Source: Allium sativum
Taxonomy: Eukaryota; Streptophyta; Magnoliopsida; Asparagales; Amaryllidaceae
Length of the DNA: 64,000 bases
Direction: 5' to 3'
Assembly: GCA_030737875.1 (NCBI GenBank)
Contig: CM060915.1
Coordinates: forward strand, 358,357,863-358,421,862
Below, piece after piece: positions 1 through 12,234 of this stretch. The translations under genes were made by a program, and so were the position numbers. Numbering within the stretch: the first letter of the stretch is position 1; every line of letters starts with the position of its first letter. The notes beneath the pieces are model-generated. The model was not told where the DNA came from and searched no databases. It worked only from the letters and a program-made list of their open reading frames with translations.

Positions 1-2077
1 CCCTTCAGTTATACTTAACCCACCCACTATCCAATCCATTTTACTTAACCCTAACTTATATTCATAATCATACAGTCCTCATGGATTAAATTAGGTTAAG
101 CAGTCTTTTCTTATTACCATGTCCAATTATGGTTATTTTGGGCTAGACCTCCCACAGTAGGCCTACAACGTGTGGATGCTGGATATGTCGGTCAGCCGGT
201 CAGGTCCGGGCAGTCTTATTCCATAGTTGGGTCTAACCTCGTGTCTTAGCACAAGTTGTATTCACACACTTAGACCTCTCACATTAGGTTCAACATTAGT
301 GGCTGCTGGATATGCCGGTCGGGTCCGGGCAGACTTCCACCACTAATGTAACCTAACCTCGTGTCATAAGTGTTAATTTACTTTCGAAATTTAATTGCTA
401 AACATTCCACTTTTGATTAATTAAGTTAATTAATTAATCCTTTCCTTTTTATAGGTGTCAATACCTATTTTATTAACAATTTGGATTACACATCAATTCA
501 TATAAAGATTTACATGCCAATTATAAACCCCTTTTCCCCATTTCATACCTAACATATTCGCACGCATTTTGGCGGCATCTAGGCTATGAAGTAGCCTAGT
601 CATAACAATGAAAAGGGAATATGCTAATAATGACAATCCCAGCATATATTGACATAAACATACTGGCATGGTAACAAAGTGAAAGGACATGTAATTATCA
701 TAATGGTGTGGATATTCAAAAATGATAACTTATGCAATCCAATGTCAAATCAAGCGTGATGAGATCTAAATGTCTCCTAATTGGATCTAGCATAATTAAG
801 GCGACATAAAGGTGGATTCACATGTCAAGTTCACCATAGATTTAGATTAACCTTAGGTGTCCAATTACCTAGATCTAGCATAGTAAGCGTGACATTGCAA
901 CATGTTTTGATTCAAAAGTTAGATTAACATAAAGGTCTAGATCCAAATAATAATTCTTATGTCCCATAATAACAGATCTCAATAAATCAAAATATGATGT
1001 TCTAGATCTACATAAAGGTTCAATTGTCTAGAAAATGATAATCTCAAATCATCCACAAACTTAGGGAAAAGGTAAGATCCTCATATGTAACATGATGAAC
1101 ATTGAGATCCAAGCCATAGGATTTTTTTTTTTTAGATCCACAAAGTATGATAAATCCAAGATGTTTTTAATTACAAGAGCATATCCAATTCATATTCATA
1201 ACATGATTACTTTTATGTCTTTAAACCTAAAAATAACTATACTCATAGCGTTGAATTTAGAGAAATTGACATAACATACTTGCACAAAGGATTAGATCTA
1301 CTACATATACCCAAATCACAATCTTTCATAATCCACATTCATTTATTTAAACCTAAAAGTGACTAGAACTCACAGAAAAAGAAGGGATCTTGAATTTTGG
1401 GATCTGATTTCTGAATTTGTTAAGCTTAAACCTTGATGTAGACTTTGATCTTTATCTTTAATCTTGAATTTTGATTTGTTACGGTGGAGGCTAGATTAGT
1501 TTAGGATTCAGCAGCATATAGGCTCATGAATGAATTTATTTCAGCTTAAGGTTTAGGTTGGATGTGATTATATAGAAGTATAGGATTAATTTAAGCCTAT
1601 AGATCAGTCTAGAATCAATCTAAGCCATCCAGACCATCATGACACCTCACCCGGTCAACCAGAAAAGGACACCTAAGCCCTATTACATCAAAATCGTCAT
1701 CTGGACACATCAGACCAGATCTGGCTGATGGGGGTCGACACCCCAATAGGGGGGTCGACACCTATGTCGACACCCCCTTGGGGGGTCGACACCTCTGAGC
1801 GCGAATTTTCCCGCTCAGCCCGCTTCTTTTCTTTTGAATTTTGAATTGCTTTTTGATTACTAATTATTATTTTAATTTAATTTCTAATTAAACTTGAAAT
1901 CTTCTAAGCTCCATAACTTCTTCATACGGAGCCCGATTTACGCAAACTCGGACTCTATCTCAAGCAGAATTCCGAGATGAACGCAATGGCGTAACTCATT
2001 TCACTTAATTCTTTTTCTAAAAATTAAGTGTTCATTAACTTGCTAATTTTAATATTTTAAAATTTCGGGGTGTTACA
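1..2077 (-). mobile_element. Partial Ty3/gypsy LTR (5' part), reverse orientation
   Basis: Read on the - strand this begins TGTAACACCCCG at 2077 and continues with a stretch (about 2010-1900) that closely matches the start of the LTRs at 35944 and 44029: the same 'ATTCTGCTTGAGATAGAGTC' block, then a cluster of GTCGAC palindromes at 1734-1790. The 1-370 part corresponds to the 'CCTGCCCGG...' region in the middle of those LTRs. It is therefore a diverged relative of the 36-47 kb element, lying in the opposite direction and cut by the window edge. Whether it is a solo LTR or the end of a whole element cannot be seen. Its target duplication would be AAATT at 2078-2082, with the partner outside the window. 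Confidence 0.75.
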
Positions 2078-5000
2078 AAATTCATATGATTTCAACATAC
2101 CATTGATAGTATAAATTGGTTGATTGGATGTTATGGATGTTATTGGTTGTTATTTTTTTAATTGATAGGCGTTAATTATATTTCATCGTTTTAAATGCAT
2201 ATCATTTCATGGATTATTATCAAACATCATTGTGATATGTGATGCAGGGAAGAATAGGTTGGAGGAATCCAACCGGATTCCTCAAATAATTTGTATGTTA
2301 TTTATTGATCATATTATGTATATATATGAATTGTTTACCCCCAAATAATATCAAAACCTGTTCGGATTGAATGGATGTTAACCATTGTTGTGATTTTAAT
2401 AAATCGACAGTATTGATTAAGTGGTTGGTGATGATGGCCTAAAATCTATTATTTATGATGTCATTTTGCCGTTAAGTGAACTGACGATGACTTTAGTTAT
2501 AAATTTATTTTTATAACTGAAATGAAATTTTAAACTGTTTTATGCAAGTTAATTGAAACAGAAGTTTTTATAAATATATGTATATTTATAATCATGTTTT
2601 ATAAGAGAATTTATTAAACGTTTTATATAATAAATTATTATCTCGTTTATGATCGAAAGGGCAGAAACTAAAATACAGATTAGTAAGATTTGGATAATTA
2701 TTTTTATAAAACAATTGAATGATGTTTAAATTAATTAAGTTATTAATTAACTTAAAGGGGAAAGATGAAATGGAAATCAGTTAACAGTTTAACTGATATG
2801 TACAGTTGACAAAGTCGACCGTTTTCAATTGAAGTTGACAATTAGTTTAATTTGTTTTAAATCAATCTAATCGATGGCTTCTGAAAATACGATTGTCGTT
2901 AAAAGTTAGTTAATCTTTGATTAACTAAAATCTTAAAGTGATTATCAATTTAATTATTGTTAATAAAGTTAATTATTATTTAGTAATCCTAAAAAATTGA
3001 TTAATTACTCTATTTCCAGTTAATAATGGGATTAACTACATTTTAAAGTGGTTAACGTTGAAGTAAATTATTTTTCTAAGTAACGATAATTAAAGTGATT
3101 ATTTTTAATTATAAATTAAATTAAAAAGTGATCAAATGGAAATAAGTTTAATTAGGATTTAGTAAGAGTTTTATAAGAAGGTTATAATCAAGGTTTACAA
3201 ACAAAGTTTGTAAATGGGACTGGTAAGCTAATGCGAGAATTCCAATAAGATTTTTAATGAATATGGTTAAAAATAAGACTAAAAAAGGGTTGGTAAATAT
3301 TTACTTAATAAATTAAGTACAGAGATTATAAGGACATTACTAATGTACGAAATAGGTTATAAAACCATATTGGAATCTAATGGTAAAAAAGTTTTGTTTC
3401 GAGGAAGTTCACTTAATTAAGGAATGGGAATTAACGTGTAGAGTGGATTTTCAAATAAATGAAAATGTTTTTTTTTAAATCGTAATAAATGGAAATGGGA
3501 ATGGAATATCATGGTTTTGGTTTACAAACTTTTATTGTCTTGCGATAAGAACGTCGTCGATCAAGGTTTGAGAGGTAATTAAAAATACCCCAACTTGAAT
3601 GGCCTTACTATTATCAAAAGATGATATCAGTTTGTAATGGTAGAGAATGATGGAAATAATCTACTGAGGGGAAATATGGAAATACTAATTTGTAAGGACT
3701 TAGTAATATAACAAAACCATCGGGTTTTAAATAAGCAATGTTTCATTTGACATTCTGTGGGCTAAAAACGAAATATGATTATACTTATATAATGTGATTA
3801 AATATGTAGCACTATTACTGAAGTAATGAAATGGAATGTTTTGGGCAAGCACGTGTATTCAAAGAAATAAGTTGATTAAATTTGATTTTCATGGAAAATG
3901 AGAAATAAAGAATGACATTGGTTTTGAAATGAAATCGTATATTGGAAATAAAACTATAATTCCCAAAAGCGCGATTGTTTTAAAGTTAATAAACTCGTTT
4001 GAGGTTTTATTATAAGAAATACGTCACTTGATGATTATTTTAACTACATCAGATTGGTAATAGAATTTATATCAAATGGTTAAAGTACATATTGCGATAT
4101 TCCAAATTGTAATAAAAATGTAAAGAGGTTAATGAAGCTATAACGATATTTTTTCAAAGATAAAAGAATACATAAAGGGTTTTGAGGATAAGAACGATGT
4201 TTGCAAGATAAAGAGAAATAAAGATGTCTTATAAAATATAAAAATGTTTTCGAACAAGGAAATAAAAGTGAAGTTTAGTAAATACGTTATTCTATAGAGA
4301 ATATTGATTTATGTTTTCAAAGTAATGAACCTGAAGATTTTTGTTGAGATAAGATTTATGAAATCGATTATAAGAATTGATGAATGGTTTAATGTAGAGT
4401 TTTAATATAAATGACCTGAGCTGCCAATGTACTTAACAATATTGTTATGATTTGATAGTTAAACAACCGACTATCAAATAAATTATTTCATTGGACGTGT
4501 TGTTTTGAAGAGACCGGGATGGGAACTAGACCCAAAACCACTTCGAATTAACTATGCGTTCGCGACTAACTTGCAGGCGATAAAGATGGAGCATTGTAGA
4601 CCCTAGATCTTCATAAATGGAAGAACCACTTGCAATCTCTGAGTCGACGCAGAGATATACTGGGGTTCTGTCATGGTTGAAATCTAAGAATTGCAAGGAC
4701 TTCTTGCTACTAATCCTTGGGGTGATTCCTATATAGGATGTGGTAGGAGAGTGCCTTCGGTTCATCCTGTTCCTCGATGACTTGTATGGACGATTGTTTG
4801 ATAGAGTATTTCCAGATGGTCACGTACATTGATTTCTTCAAACATGCTCAGTGTATTTTTAAGGACGTCAATCAGTGATTTGACGGATATGACAATGTGG
4901 CATTCAAATCGATGTGCTGATCTAAAAAAGTAGGAAATCCTAGCTTCAAGCCTCATCAACCGGGAAATAACAAAAATCGGGCAAGAAACATGGCTATGTG

Positions 5001-5943
5001 GGTCGCTCCTATTAGGGTTATAATCACCTATCTAGAGAAATTTCATTTCCTTCTTTAATCTATTTCGATATTGTCCCTTTTTCAGAAAACAGTTGTTGTT
5101 CCTAACCATTGGTGATATACATTCGATACACTCAAGCGAAATGAGTGGTCGGTCATGTGTGGGTCGGGTTGCAAGACGTTCTTGTTGAACCCAATGTATT
5201 CCCCTCTAGAGATACACTATCGGTGGGTGGTTCCATACCTTGTCATAGTCGGAATCCAATTCCCAACAAGCGCCTGCGGTTTTGATTGAATACTATATAT
5301 GTAGAACGTGTGATGCAAACGTTCTGCTAGATTATTATTTATTTGTGGTTTGATAGACACTGTTATAATATCAGAAAAGATATTAATTTCAAAAATGTTT
5401 TGGGTTATAGTAAGATAAAAACCGTCCGTGTTTATGTGTGGACTGGTCTTACTATTATCCTTTTATTTTAAAAAGAATTTATAAAGTTAAACAAGTTGTT
5501 TGTGTTATGAATTTATCACTGAAAGTATTCCAGACTGATTCGGGTGAATTTTACTTTGCTTCAAATGTGTTCCGGTCAGACCAAGGATATTTTCAGGTTA
5601 GGTTTCGCTTGGAGTTTCAGGAGCTGAAAGCAGGAGGTTTCACCGTTAGATATTTAGATTTTATCTCCGTTGTGTCTAATATATGATGTACTTTAATGAT
5701 TGGCATGTATATATATAGTTTCTTTTTGTAAAGATATTTGATATATTATATTTATTCGTTCCGTTGTGAGACTCTAATGTGTTGTGCTTCTTTTTCTCCT
5801 GTTCTATCATTTCTTTCTTCTCTCACCCTCTAACTTCTTTCTATTAACAGTCTGGGTTTTCGATACTTGGATTTTTGGCAAGTAATACGAGATTATGTAT
5901 TATTGTTGAAAATTCGAGTGTCGAATCTTTTCGGGCCGTTACT
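2078..5943 (+). mobile_element. AT-rich remnant of a large LTR, same family as 13869-20732
   Basis: There is no convincing reading frame in these 3.9 kb. Around 5250-5290 the sequence 'GGAATCCAATTCCCAA...TGCGGTTTTGATTG' aligns with the reverse complement of 14625-14665 inside the 6.9-kb insertion, and flanking text is loosely alike. A possible 3' terminus 'GGGCCGTTAC' at about 5934-5943 resembles the GGGTCGTTACA end of that insertion. I infer a truncated + oriented member of the same LTR family, invaded by the LTR at 1-2077. The exact right edge is uncertain. Confidence 0.45.
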
Positions 5944-6020
5944 GTATTATATTATGGAAGTTGTACAACTTTGTTCAGGCTCAAAATGAAGGTCTTCCGT
6001 GCGAGTCCATCTTATTCTAA

Positions 6021-6411
6021 GAGCAGCTCCAACTGTTCGTGGGATTTTGAAATTTTCGAAATCCAATCCCAAAACCGGGTCCAACGGCGTGTGGAAAGAC
6101 CAGGTCTTTTGAATTTCGGGGGCAATAGTTTAATCTGCAAACTATCCAAGTGTTTGTTGAACAAACACCTGATTTCAGACATTTGTTGAACAAGTACCTA
6201 AAAATAAACTTTTTTTTGTTTTGTTAGGAGCTTGTTTAACAAGCGTCTGACTTTTGTTGACCAGTTTGGTTGACTTTAAAAATGTGGACGCTTGTTAAAC
6301 AAACACCAAAATTCAGACGTCTATTTTCAAAACTATTGAAAAATCTTCGGTTTTAACAATTCGGGTGCGGAAAATAAAATATCCGCACCCCAAACCGTTG
6401 GAGATGCCATG
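6021..6411. mobile_element. MITE-like element upstream of RPL5
   Basis: The two ends are an imperfect terminal inverted repeat: AGAGCAGCTCCAACTGTT on the left and, read inverted on the right, ATGGCATCTCCAACGGTT. TIRs of the 'GAGC-CTCCAAC' type are common in plant MITEs. The interior (about 390 bp) holds several short repeats of 'TTGTTAAACAA / GTTGAACAAAC' that could fold on themselves, and it has no coding capacity. I could not define a target duplication, so the superfamily is left open. It ends about 200 bp before the RPL5 promoter boxes. Confidence 0.5.
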
Positions 6412-6608
6412 AGAATCACTAAGTCATCGAAGGCATGACTCATGTTAAAAATTTACGCTGGTCTACAATTTTCCCCCCTTTTTTTGGGTTCCTCAAGATT
6501 CATGCTTAGCAGGCAAGTTAATCTGGAAAGTTCTTCTTGGATTTGAACCGCTTGAATTTCGAATGATAAAAAATAATTAAAAAATTATTATTACCTGGTC
6601 CAACGAAC

Positions 6609-6614
6609 AGCCCA
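6609..6614 (-). promoter_or_regulatory. Site II element (TGGGCT on - strand)
   Basis: AGCCCA on the + strand reads TGGGCT on the - strand and matches the TGGGCY site II box bound by TCP factors in plant ribosomal protein and cell-cycle promoters. It lies about 136 bp before the RPL5 ATG and about 50 bp before the telo-box, the usual pairing. Confidence 0.5.
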
Positions 6615-6665
6615 AAAACCCAACAATCCAATAAACTTCGATCGTCGGATTTTATAAGATGTACC

Positions 6666-6674
6666 AAACCCTAG
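6666..6674 (+). promoter_or_regulatory. Telo-box (AAACCCTAG)
   Basis: AAACCCTAG is the interstitial telomere-like box found near the transcription start of many plant translation genes. Here it sits 9 bp upstream of the TATA box of RPL5, a classical arrangement. Confidence 0.7.
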
Positions 6675-6682
6675 CTTTGAAC

Positions 6683-6689
6683 TATATAA
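6683..6689 (+). promoter_or_regulatory. RPL5 TATA box (TATATAA)
   Basis: TATATAA lies about 60 bp before the ATG. It predicts transcription start near 6712-6716, giving a 5' leader of about 30 nt. Confidence 0.65.
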
Positions 6690-6700
6690 CCAGCCGCCGA

Positions 6701-6712
6701 CCCTTTCTCTCC
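6701..6712 (+). promoter_or_regulatory. Pyrimidine tract at the predicted RPL5 start site
   Basis: CCCTTTCTCTCC is an unbroken 12-nt pyrimidine run where the TATA box predicts initiation. It resembles a 5' TOP-like tract of translation-machinery mRNAs. Whether the transcript begins inside it cannot be read from DNA. Confidence 0.4.
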
Positions 6713-6744
6713 AGCAAGAGGCAGGAGACGCAGGAAGGGAAAAA

Positions 6745-9700
6745 ATGGTACTGAATTCCATATCAAATTTTCACTTCCATGGTTGTTTGCTTTTCAGTTG
6801 TTTAATTATATTTGATCATGTTTGTAGCAGTAGTTTACGCATTATTTGAAAACTGCTATTTTAACAATTGTGATTTTGGAAAAGAAGTCCGATTGTTGGC
6901 GTTGATCTCATAATTCTGTGCTGTATCCCGCGTGGGTGATGAATCGATTGTTTAATCTTCGTTTGTTTTTAGTTATATGCTATTTCATAAATCTCACTTT
7001 AGCTTATAGATTGGGAAATGTTGATCTTATACATTTGTCGATAACTGTAATCCCACATTGAATAACGATGAATCATGAGAGCTCTATGAGGTAGCTTATG
7101 CATTTTAATGTATGCGTTCAAATTTCAGACTGTTATTTTGCTCATGCATCTATAATAGGACGCCTCATTGTTTACAATTTCTGGTGTTTGATGTCTAACC
7201 CGAGCATCATTCACAGGCATTCATCAAAGCACAGAAGACAAGATCCTACTTCAAGCGTTTTCAAGTTAAGTATAAGAGAAGACGTGAGGGAAAGACTGAT
7301 TATCGAGCTAGGATTCGTCTGATTAACCAAGACAAAAACAAGTACAATACGCCAAAATACCGCTTTGTTGTTAGATTCACCAACAAAGATATTGTTGCAC
7401 AAATCATATCTTCAACTATTACTGGTGATATGGTTTTAACTGCTGCATACTCACATGAATTGCCTCGCTATGGTCTTGAAGTTGGTCTAACCAATTATGC
7501 AGCAGGTGTTGGATTATATACTGTTTTGTATTAGATTATGTTAAAAGAAACCTTTTCTAATATATAGATTTGATGTTTAGCTTATTGCACTGGACTTCTG
7601 TTGGCTCGTCGAGTTTTGAGGAAACTTGAAATGGACCAGGAGTACGAGGGAAATCTCGAGGTTTGTTATACATAGCTGTATTACCTCAATTTGATCTGTT
7701 ACACATTCATTTTTATGAAGATTTTAGCTACTATGGGTTTTCTTTTGCATTAAGTTACATCCACCTAACTCGATCCATAGTATTGTACAAAAAAGTTTGC
7801 AATAATGGTCTGAAAAAACTTTTTTTTTAAAAACCAAATGTATATTAATAATAAACACACTGACATTAACATATATATTGCAACATTAGAAGCTGATGTG
7901 AAGGTGGCTGCTTCCACTTCAGTTGTGTTGTGTACAGGCATTCGTTTTGTTCCCTCAATTAACTTTCTGAGCACAAATTATATAGGCATCTGGGGAGGAC
8001 TTCTCTGTTGAGCCAACTGAGAACAGGAGGCCTTTCCGTGCTGTTCTTGATGTTGGTCTTATCAGAACCACCACAGGCAACAGAATTTTTGGTGCTCTTA
8101 AGGTACATACCATTTTCACTAATTTAGATTGTTACATAACTGAACTTAACATGGTTAACATGAATATTGTGATATATTACTTTATCTGAGCAATTATATT
8201 TAATTTGCGCACAACTAGTGAAAACACTGTAATGTTTACTAATATTTGTATTTGCTATTCCATAGCTTCAAATTGTGATTAGATATATAAATATTTTGGT
8301 TAAAATAGTTCTACATGAATATTGTTTAGAATGAGCTTTTAAGAGCAAGCTTCTAGCACTGGCCACTGATTTTTTTGGTTGTATTTGCACCGCTAAATGC
8401 CACTTATTGTTCAATATAGTTTTCAGTACTGGAAATTGTACAATGATATTCCAAGCATTTGCTTTATGTTTTGTACTGCAAGTTGAACTACTAAATCCCA
8501 AACAGTTTGTGGTATGTTTAGTCCAGAGCAGCAGTATGTTTTCATAATGTCCTCTGAGGTCGTATTGCTTTTTGATGTTCAGAATAAGACATATTTTGGA
8601 TTTGTTTAATAGTCTAAAACCGTAAGGGTACATGCTGTCATCTGATGAAGTTTTAGTTATATATTTGCTATATTGGATGAAATATTCCTTCTACCAGCTA
8701 TGTAAGTTATGCTATGTCCGACTTTTACCTGAGGCCTCTGTAGATATGTACAAATGATATTTAACATATGTTTCAATCCTATGTTCGAAATTGTTTTTGT
8801 TTTTATAAATGAATGCCACTTGTCATTAGTTGTCTTTATATTATTACAACTCATATTTAAGTTTGGTTTTACATTCTGCTGGAATATGATTTTCATGTAT
8901 CACTGTTTTTTCGTCGTACATCATTTGTACAAGTAAATGTATTCCTATTCCCTTTCAAAGCTTATGGTTTGTTTAGTTAAGGGCATAGTTACGAAAGGCA
9001 CGCATGGCACGGTGTGGCATTTGTCTTTTCACTTTGTGGTGCGGTGCACATGAAAAGGCGCGCCAAATTGTGCAAAAAGCGCACGGTGCAAATATGGTGT
9101 GTCTTTTCATTATATTATTGTTTTTTGTTTTTTCGTTTTTCAAATTTTATAATTCAAACCATATTAAAAATAGTTGTCATATTACGAAGCATTAAAAAAA
9201 GGTACAACATACATTATTGATCCGATATCTTTGAAGGATATTGGTGATTATGTAATAAATAATGAGAAATATGGAAGACGCATCTGACGATGAAGTTGTA
9301 TTTGTATTTGATAATGATTATGATGACTTGACTTGGATGTTATGCTTGAGCGACAAGTGTGGAGGAAGTTAGATATTGCTTAGACATAGTGCAGGATGTC
9401 GTGGGTTCGAATCCTGTTTTGCTGGATTTAACTCAGTTGCCATTTAGTATGTTATATATTACTAAGGCGCAACAGAAGGCCCAAGGCACAAAAAAGCCCA
9501 AGGCGTGAGCGTTGGGCCTTTTTACACCTTTTCACGTCGACTACATAGGATCTACAGCTCTCTTTATACGGCCTCAACCTTGTCAGTGATGTCACTCACT
9601 CATTTCTATTTAAATAATAATTTGGTGTGATATAATAGGGATTATTTTCTAAATGGGAATGAGTGGCTGAAATTAGGGAATATATAAGGGGGGGGGGGGG

Positions 9701-10799
9701 GGGGTTGTTGATGCTTCTCTATATAGGAAGTCTATTGGGACACAAAGCAGACACAGTTGGCAACGCAGTCAATCTCTACCTTTAAGCCTGTTTTTGAATT
9801 TCATCTCCCATATAATAAAAAATGGACCAACTATTCAGATCTCTATGTCATCATTTTTTTTCTTAATTTTCTGTCCAAATAGCCTCTTCTTGTATAATGA
9901 CAAAATCTACATACTGTCAGCAGAAGTGGTTTATTCATAAGAGAAATGTAAACTTAGGAGCCAAGTTGGCGAGCCACTTCTACATTTTTGCAGGTCTTGA
10001 TCTCTGAGCGAAATTGCTCGAAAAAATTGTTTAACCTCCTATCTGCATGTTTAAAATTTCTGGCATGTGGATATTTGTTGATTTTTTTGTATTTTAAGTA
10101 AGAGCTGCATGCTTTGCTTAATTACGACATCCTGCTCCTAAACGCATTTGAATACAGGGTGCACTTGATGGTGGTCTTGACATTCCCCACAGCGATAAAA
10201 GATTTGCAGGTTATAAGAAGGAAGAGAAGCAACTTGATGCAGAGGTTCACCGCAAATATATCTTTGGTGGACATGTTGGTGACTACATGAGGGTAATGCT
10301 TGAATTTTTCATCCATAATCTTATGAATACCTCTACAGCATTATACATGAATAATATTTGTTGATTTTTGTTTCTGTTTTGGTTCAGTACCTTGCTGAGG
10401 AGGAGCCTGAAAAATACCAATCGCATTTCAGTGAGTACATAAAGAGGGGTATCAATGCAGATGGAATGGAAGAGCTTCTCAAGAAGGTCCATTCTGCTAT
10501 TAGAGCTGACCCCAACCCTGTTAAGTCTACCAAGCAACCTCTGAAGGAGCATAAAAGGTAATTTTGAAATTGTATTGTGGATATTTCCCTTTCTCTTTTT
10601 GGTTGTACATTATCAAAAAATGTTTCGATGTGCCTGTTTAATATATTTTTGGATATTTTGCGTTTGCTTTATATGTAGGTATAATTTGAAGAAGTTGACT
10701 TATGAGGAGAGGAAGCAAAGGCTTGTTGAACGCTTGAATGCGCTCAATTCAGGTGCTGGCGCCGAGGATGACATGGATGATGATGAAGATGACGAGTGA
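6745..10799 (+). CDS. RPL5: 60S ribosomal protein L5 (uL18), seven coding exons
   Basis: This cytosolic large-subunit protein binds 5S rRNA and delivers it, with uL5, to the central protuberance. Exons: 6745-6747, 7217-7505, 7581-7660, 7986-8102, 10158-10292, 10388-10557 and 10679-10799; every intron is GT-AG and the joined frame is open. The product is 304 aa, the usual plant length. Visible landmarks are the basic N-terminus ([15 protein letters not shown]), the conserved [18 protein letters not shown] block, [33 protein letters not shown], the [13 protein letters not shown] helix and an acidic [10 protein letters not shown] tail. The Met-only first exon is fixed by the donor directly after ATG (ATG|GTACTG) and by a phase-0 acceptor before GCATTC. 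Intron 4 is unusually long (2055 bp) and carries inserted repeats. Telo-box, site II and TATA upstream fit coordinated ribosomal protein expression. It appears functional. Confidence 0.96.
8990..9545. repeat. Inserted repeat in RPL5 intron 4, SINE-like pieces
   Basis: This stretch differs from the surrounding AT-rich intron. It opens with GC-rich text (GGCACGCATGGCACGG, AAGGCGCGCC) and closes with AAGGCGCAAC...GCCCAAGGCGTGAGCG TTGGGCC. GGTTCGAATCC at 9404-9414 is a perfect pol III B box, but I see no convincing A box or poly(A)/poly(T) tail, so a tRNA-derived SINE is only a suggestion. The element lies inside a transcribed intron. Confidence 0.35.
9688..9704 (+). repeat. G17 homopolymer in RPL5 intron 4
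   Basis: Seventeen consecutive G residues lie within intron 4, on the coding strand. Such a run could form a G-quadruplex in the pre-mRNA and is also a hotspot for length variation or assembly error. Confidence 0.9.
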
Positions 10800-11576
10800 A
10801 ATTGAGTTCTTGTTTGATTTATTTTGCGTACTATATTTAGTGATACCTATATTTTGCTTCTCTGCTGCTGTGTTTTTGATCTTGGTGTGGATGTGATGAA
10901 CATGAGACTATTGGTGTTTTGTTTCTGGACGTTTCAAATTTGGCAGTTGCCTTCAATCCTGGGATTTGAATTGATATTTTGTTTGTGACTGTTTCTTTTT
11001 TGTCTTTCTGAGGATGCACGTTATTATTAAACAAGCACCTCGGTTTGTGCTTTCTAATATCATGAGTAGTCAAAAAGCACAAAATATGGTATTTTTGTCG
11101 TTACACTACCATGTGGAACTAAAAGCATTCAGCTTTTTTGCTTTTGGTTACCATGCTTCGATTTTAGGAAGCACAAACTTAAGTGCATTTAGCAGTGCAC
11201 TAAACTTATTGGGGATTTCTTTATGATAGACATGGTTCTTGTGGCTGTAGGATATTGGTGAATCTAAATTGTGCTAATGATAGATGGGATGGGCATGGAA
11301 TATGGTTTGATGGTAGATGTGATGATGATTGCTTTAGCATCACATGATAATGGTTTATAGGATGGGTAATGATCATTGAGATTGGTAAGAATTTTCTTTG
11401 GGGCGTTATAAGAGTGGACATGTAATTGTAACATATTTTGTTCTGGTGAAAATCTCCTGTCCACAGTTTATGTTCCAATGCTGTGAGGCGCACACTCCCA
11501 GCAACTATAAGCCATACATCTGATCGCACTCTCATCGTAAACGTAATCATGTCAAAGAAAGTAAATGCTGAAATCC
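10800..11576 (+). other. RPL5 3' flank and spacer
   Basis: T-rich text follows the stop codon, as expected for a 3' UTR. No canonical AATAAA hexamer stands out in the first 300 nt, so the poly(A) site is not assigned. Beyond about 11100 I see no gene. The last 100 nt before 11577 may be 5' UTR carried by the neighbouring retrocopy. Confidence 0.5.
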
Positions 11577-12228
11577 ATGTTAGCCTGCCTGCTGCAAAAT
11601 CTACATCTCTGGAAGCAGAAATGCTTTTGCTGTTGAATCAATTGAGAAGGCCGCAAAACTCTCACCCGAAACCATCATAGTCAATGAATTCAAAGATGAT
11701 GCATACAATCGTGTTGGTTATACTCTTGTTGCTGACTCTAGTTCATCGCCTGATGCTTTGCCTATAAAGAAGTCGGTCTTTAGTATGGTAAAAACTGCAC
11801 TGGAAGTTATACATTTTGAATTGCATTCTGGGTCTCATCCAAGACTTGGTGTGGTGGATCATATTTGCTTTCATCCTATGAATGGAACTTCTTTGGAATA
11901 TGCTGCTCGTATTGCTGTGTCTTTGCATATGACGTTGGCCATAATCTACAAGTTCCAACCTATAAATATGGAGCAGCTCACCCGGGAGGTAGAATACTCG
12001 ATTTTGTAATTCATCAGGAAACATATGGGCTGGGTCCCTCCAGTCTAACATCTCGTATCCAAAACCTGATTCGGGTCCTAACCAACTAAAAAAAGGGGTG
12101 ATAATGATCGGAGCTACAAAGTAGCTCGATAACTACAATGTTGAGTCCACTGATGTCAACCTTGTTAAAGAAACAAGCAAAAAAGTTAGCGAGAGAGGAG
12201 GGGCGGGCTTGAGTTCCAGGCCATGGGT
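11577..12228 (+). pseudogene. Formiminotransferase-cyclodeaminase-like retrocopy (broken)
   Basis: Across shifting frames the text matches the plant formiminotransferase/cyclodeaminase-like folate-binding family (the Arabidopsis At2g20830 type). Recognisable pieces in order are MLAC, CCKIYISGSRNAFAVESIEKAA, IVNEFKDDAYNRVGYTLV, KKSVFSMVKTALEVI, ELHSGSHPRLGVVDHICFHP, LQVPTYKYGAAHPGGRILD, PKPDSGP, KKGVIMIGATK and DNYNVESTDVNLVKETSKKV. There are frameshifts near 11588, 11928 and 12020, and an in-frame TAG after GATK. The C-terminal part of the family is missing after about 12228. The coding text runs without introns, which suggests a reverse-transcribed copy, although I see no poly(A) tail; a hAT-like fragment abuts the 3' side. 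It is not functional. Confidence 0.8.
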
Positions 12229-12234
12229 TTGGCT

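Noticed and set aside
6936..7030. Second C-box-like GTGATGA in RPL5 intron 1
   Set aside because: No D box (CTGA) follows within about 100 nt.
8642..8732. Box C/D snoRNA candidate in RPL5 intron 4 (TGATGA ... CTGA)
   Set aside because: The motifs exist but the flanks do not pair into a terminal stem and no C'/D' pair fits; ribosomal protein introns often host snoRNAs, but this one is not supported.
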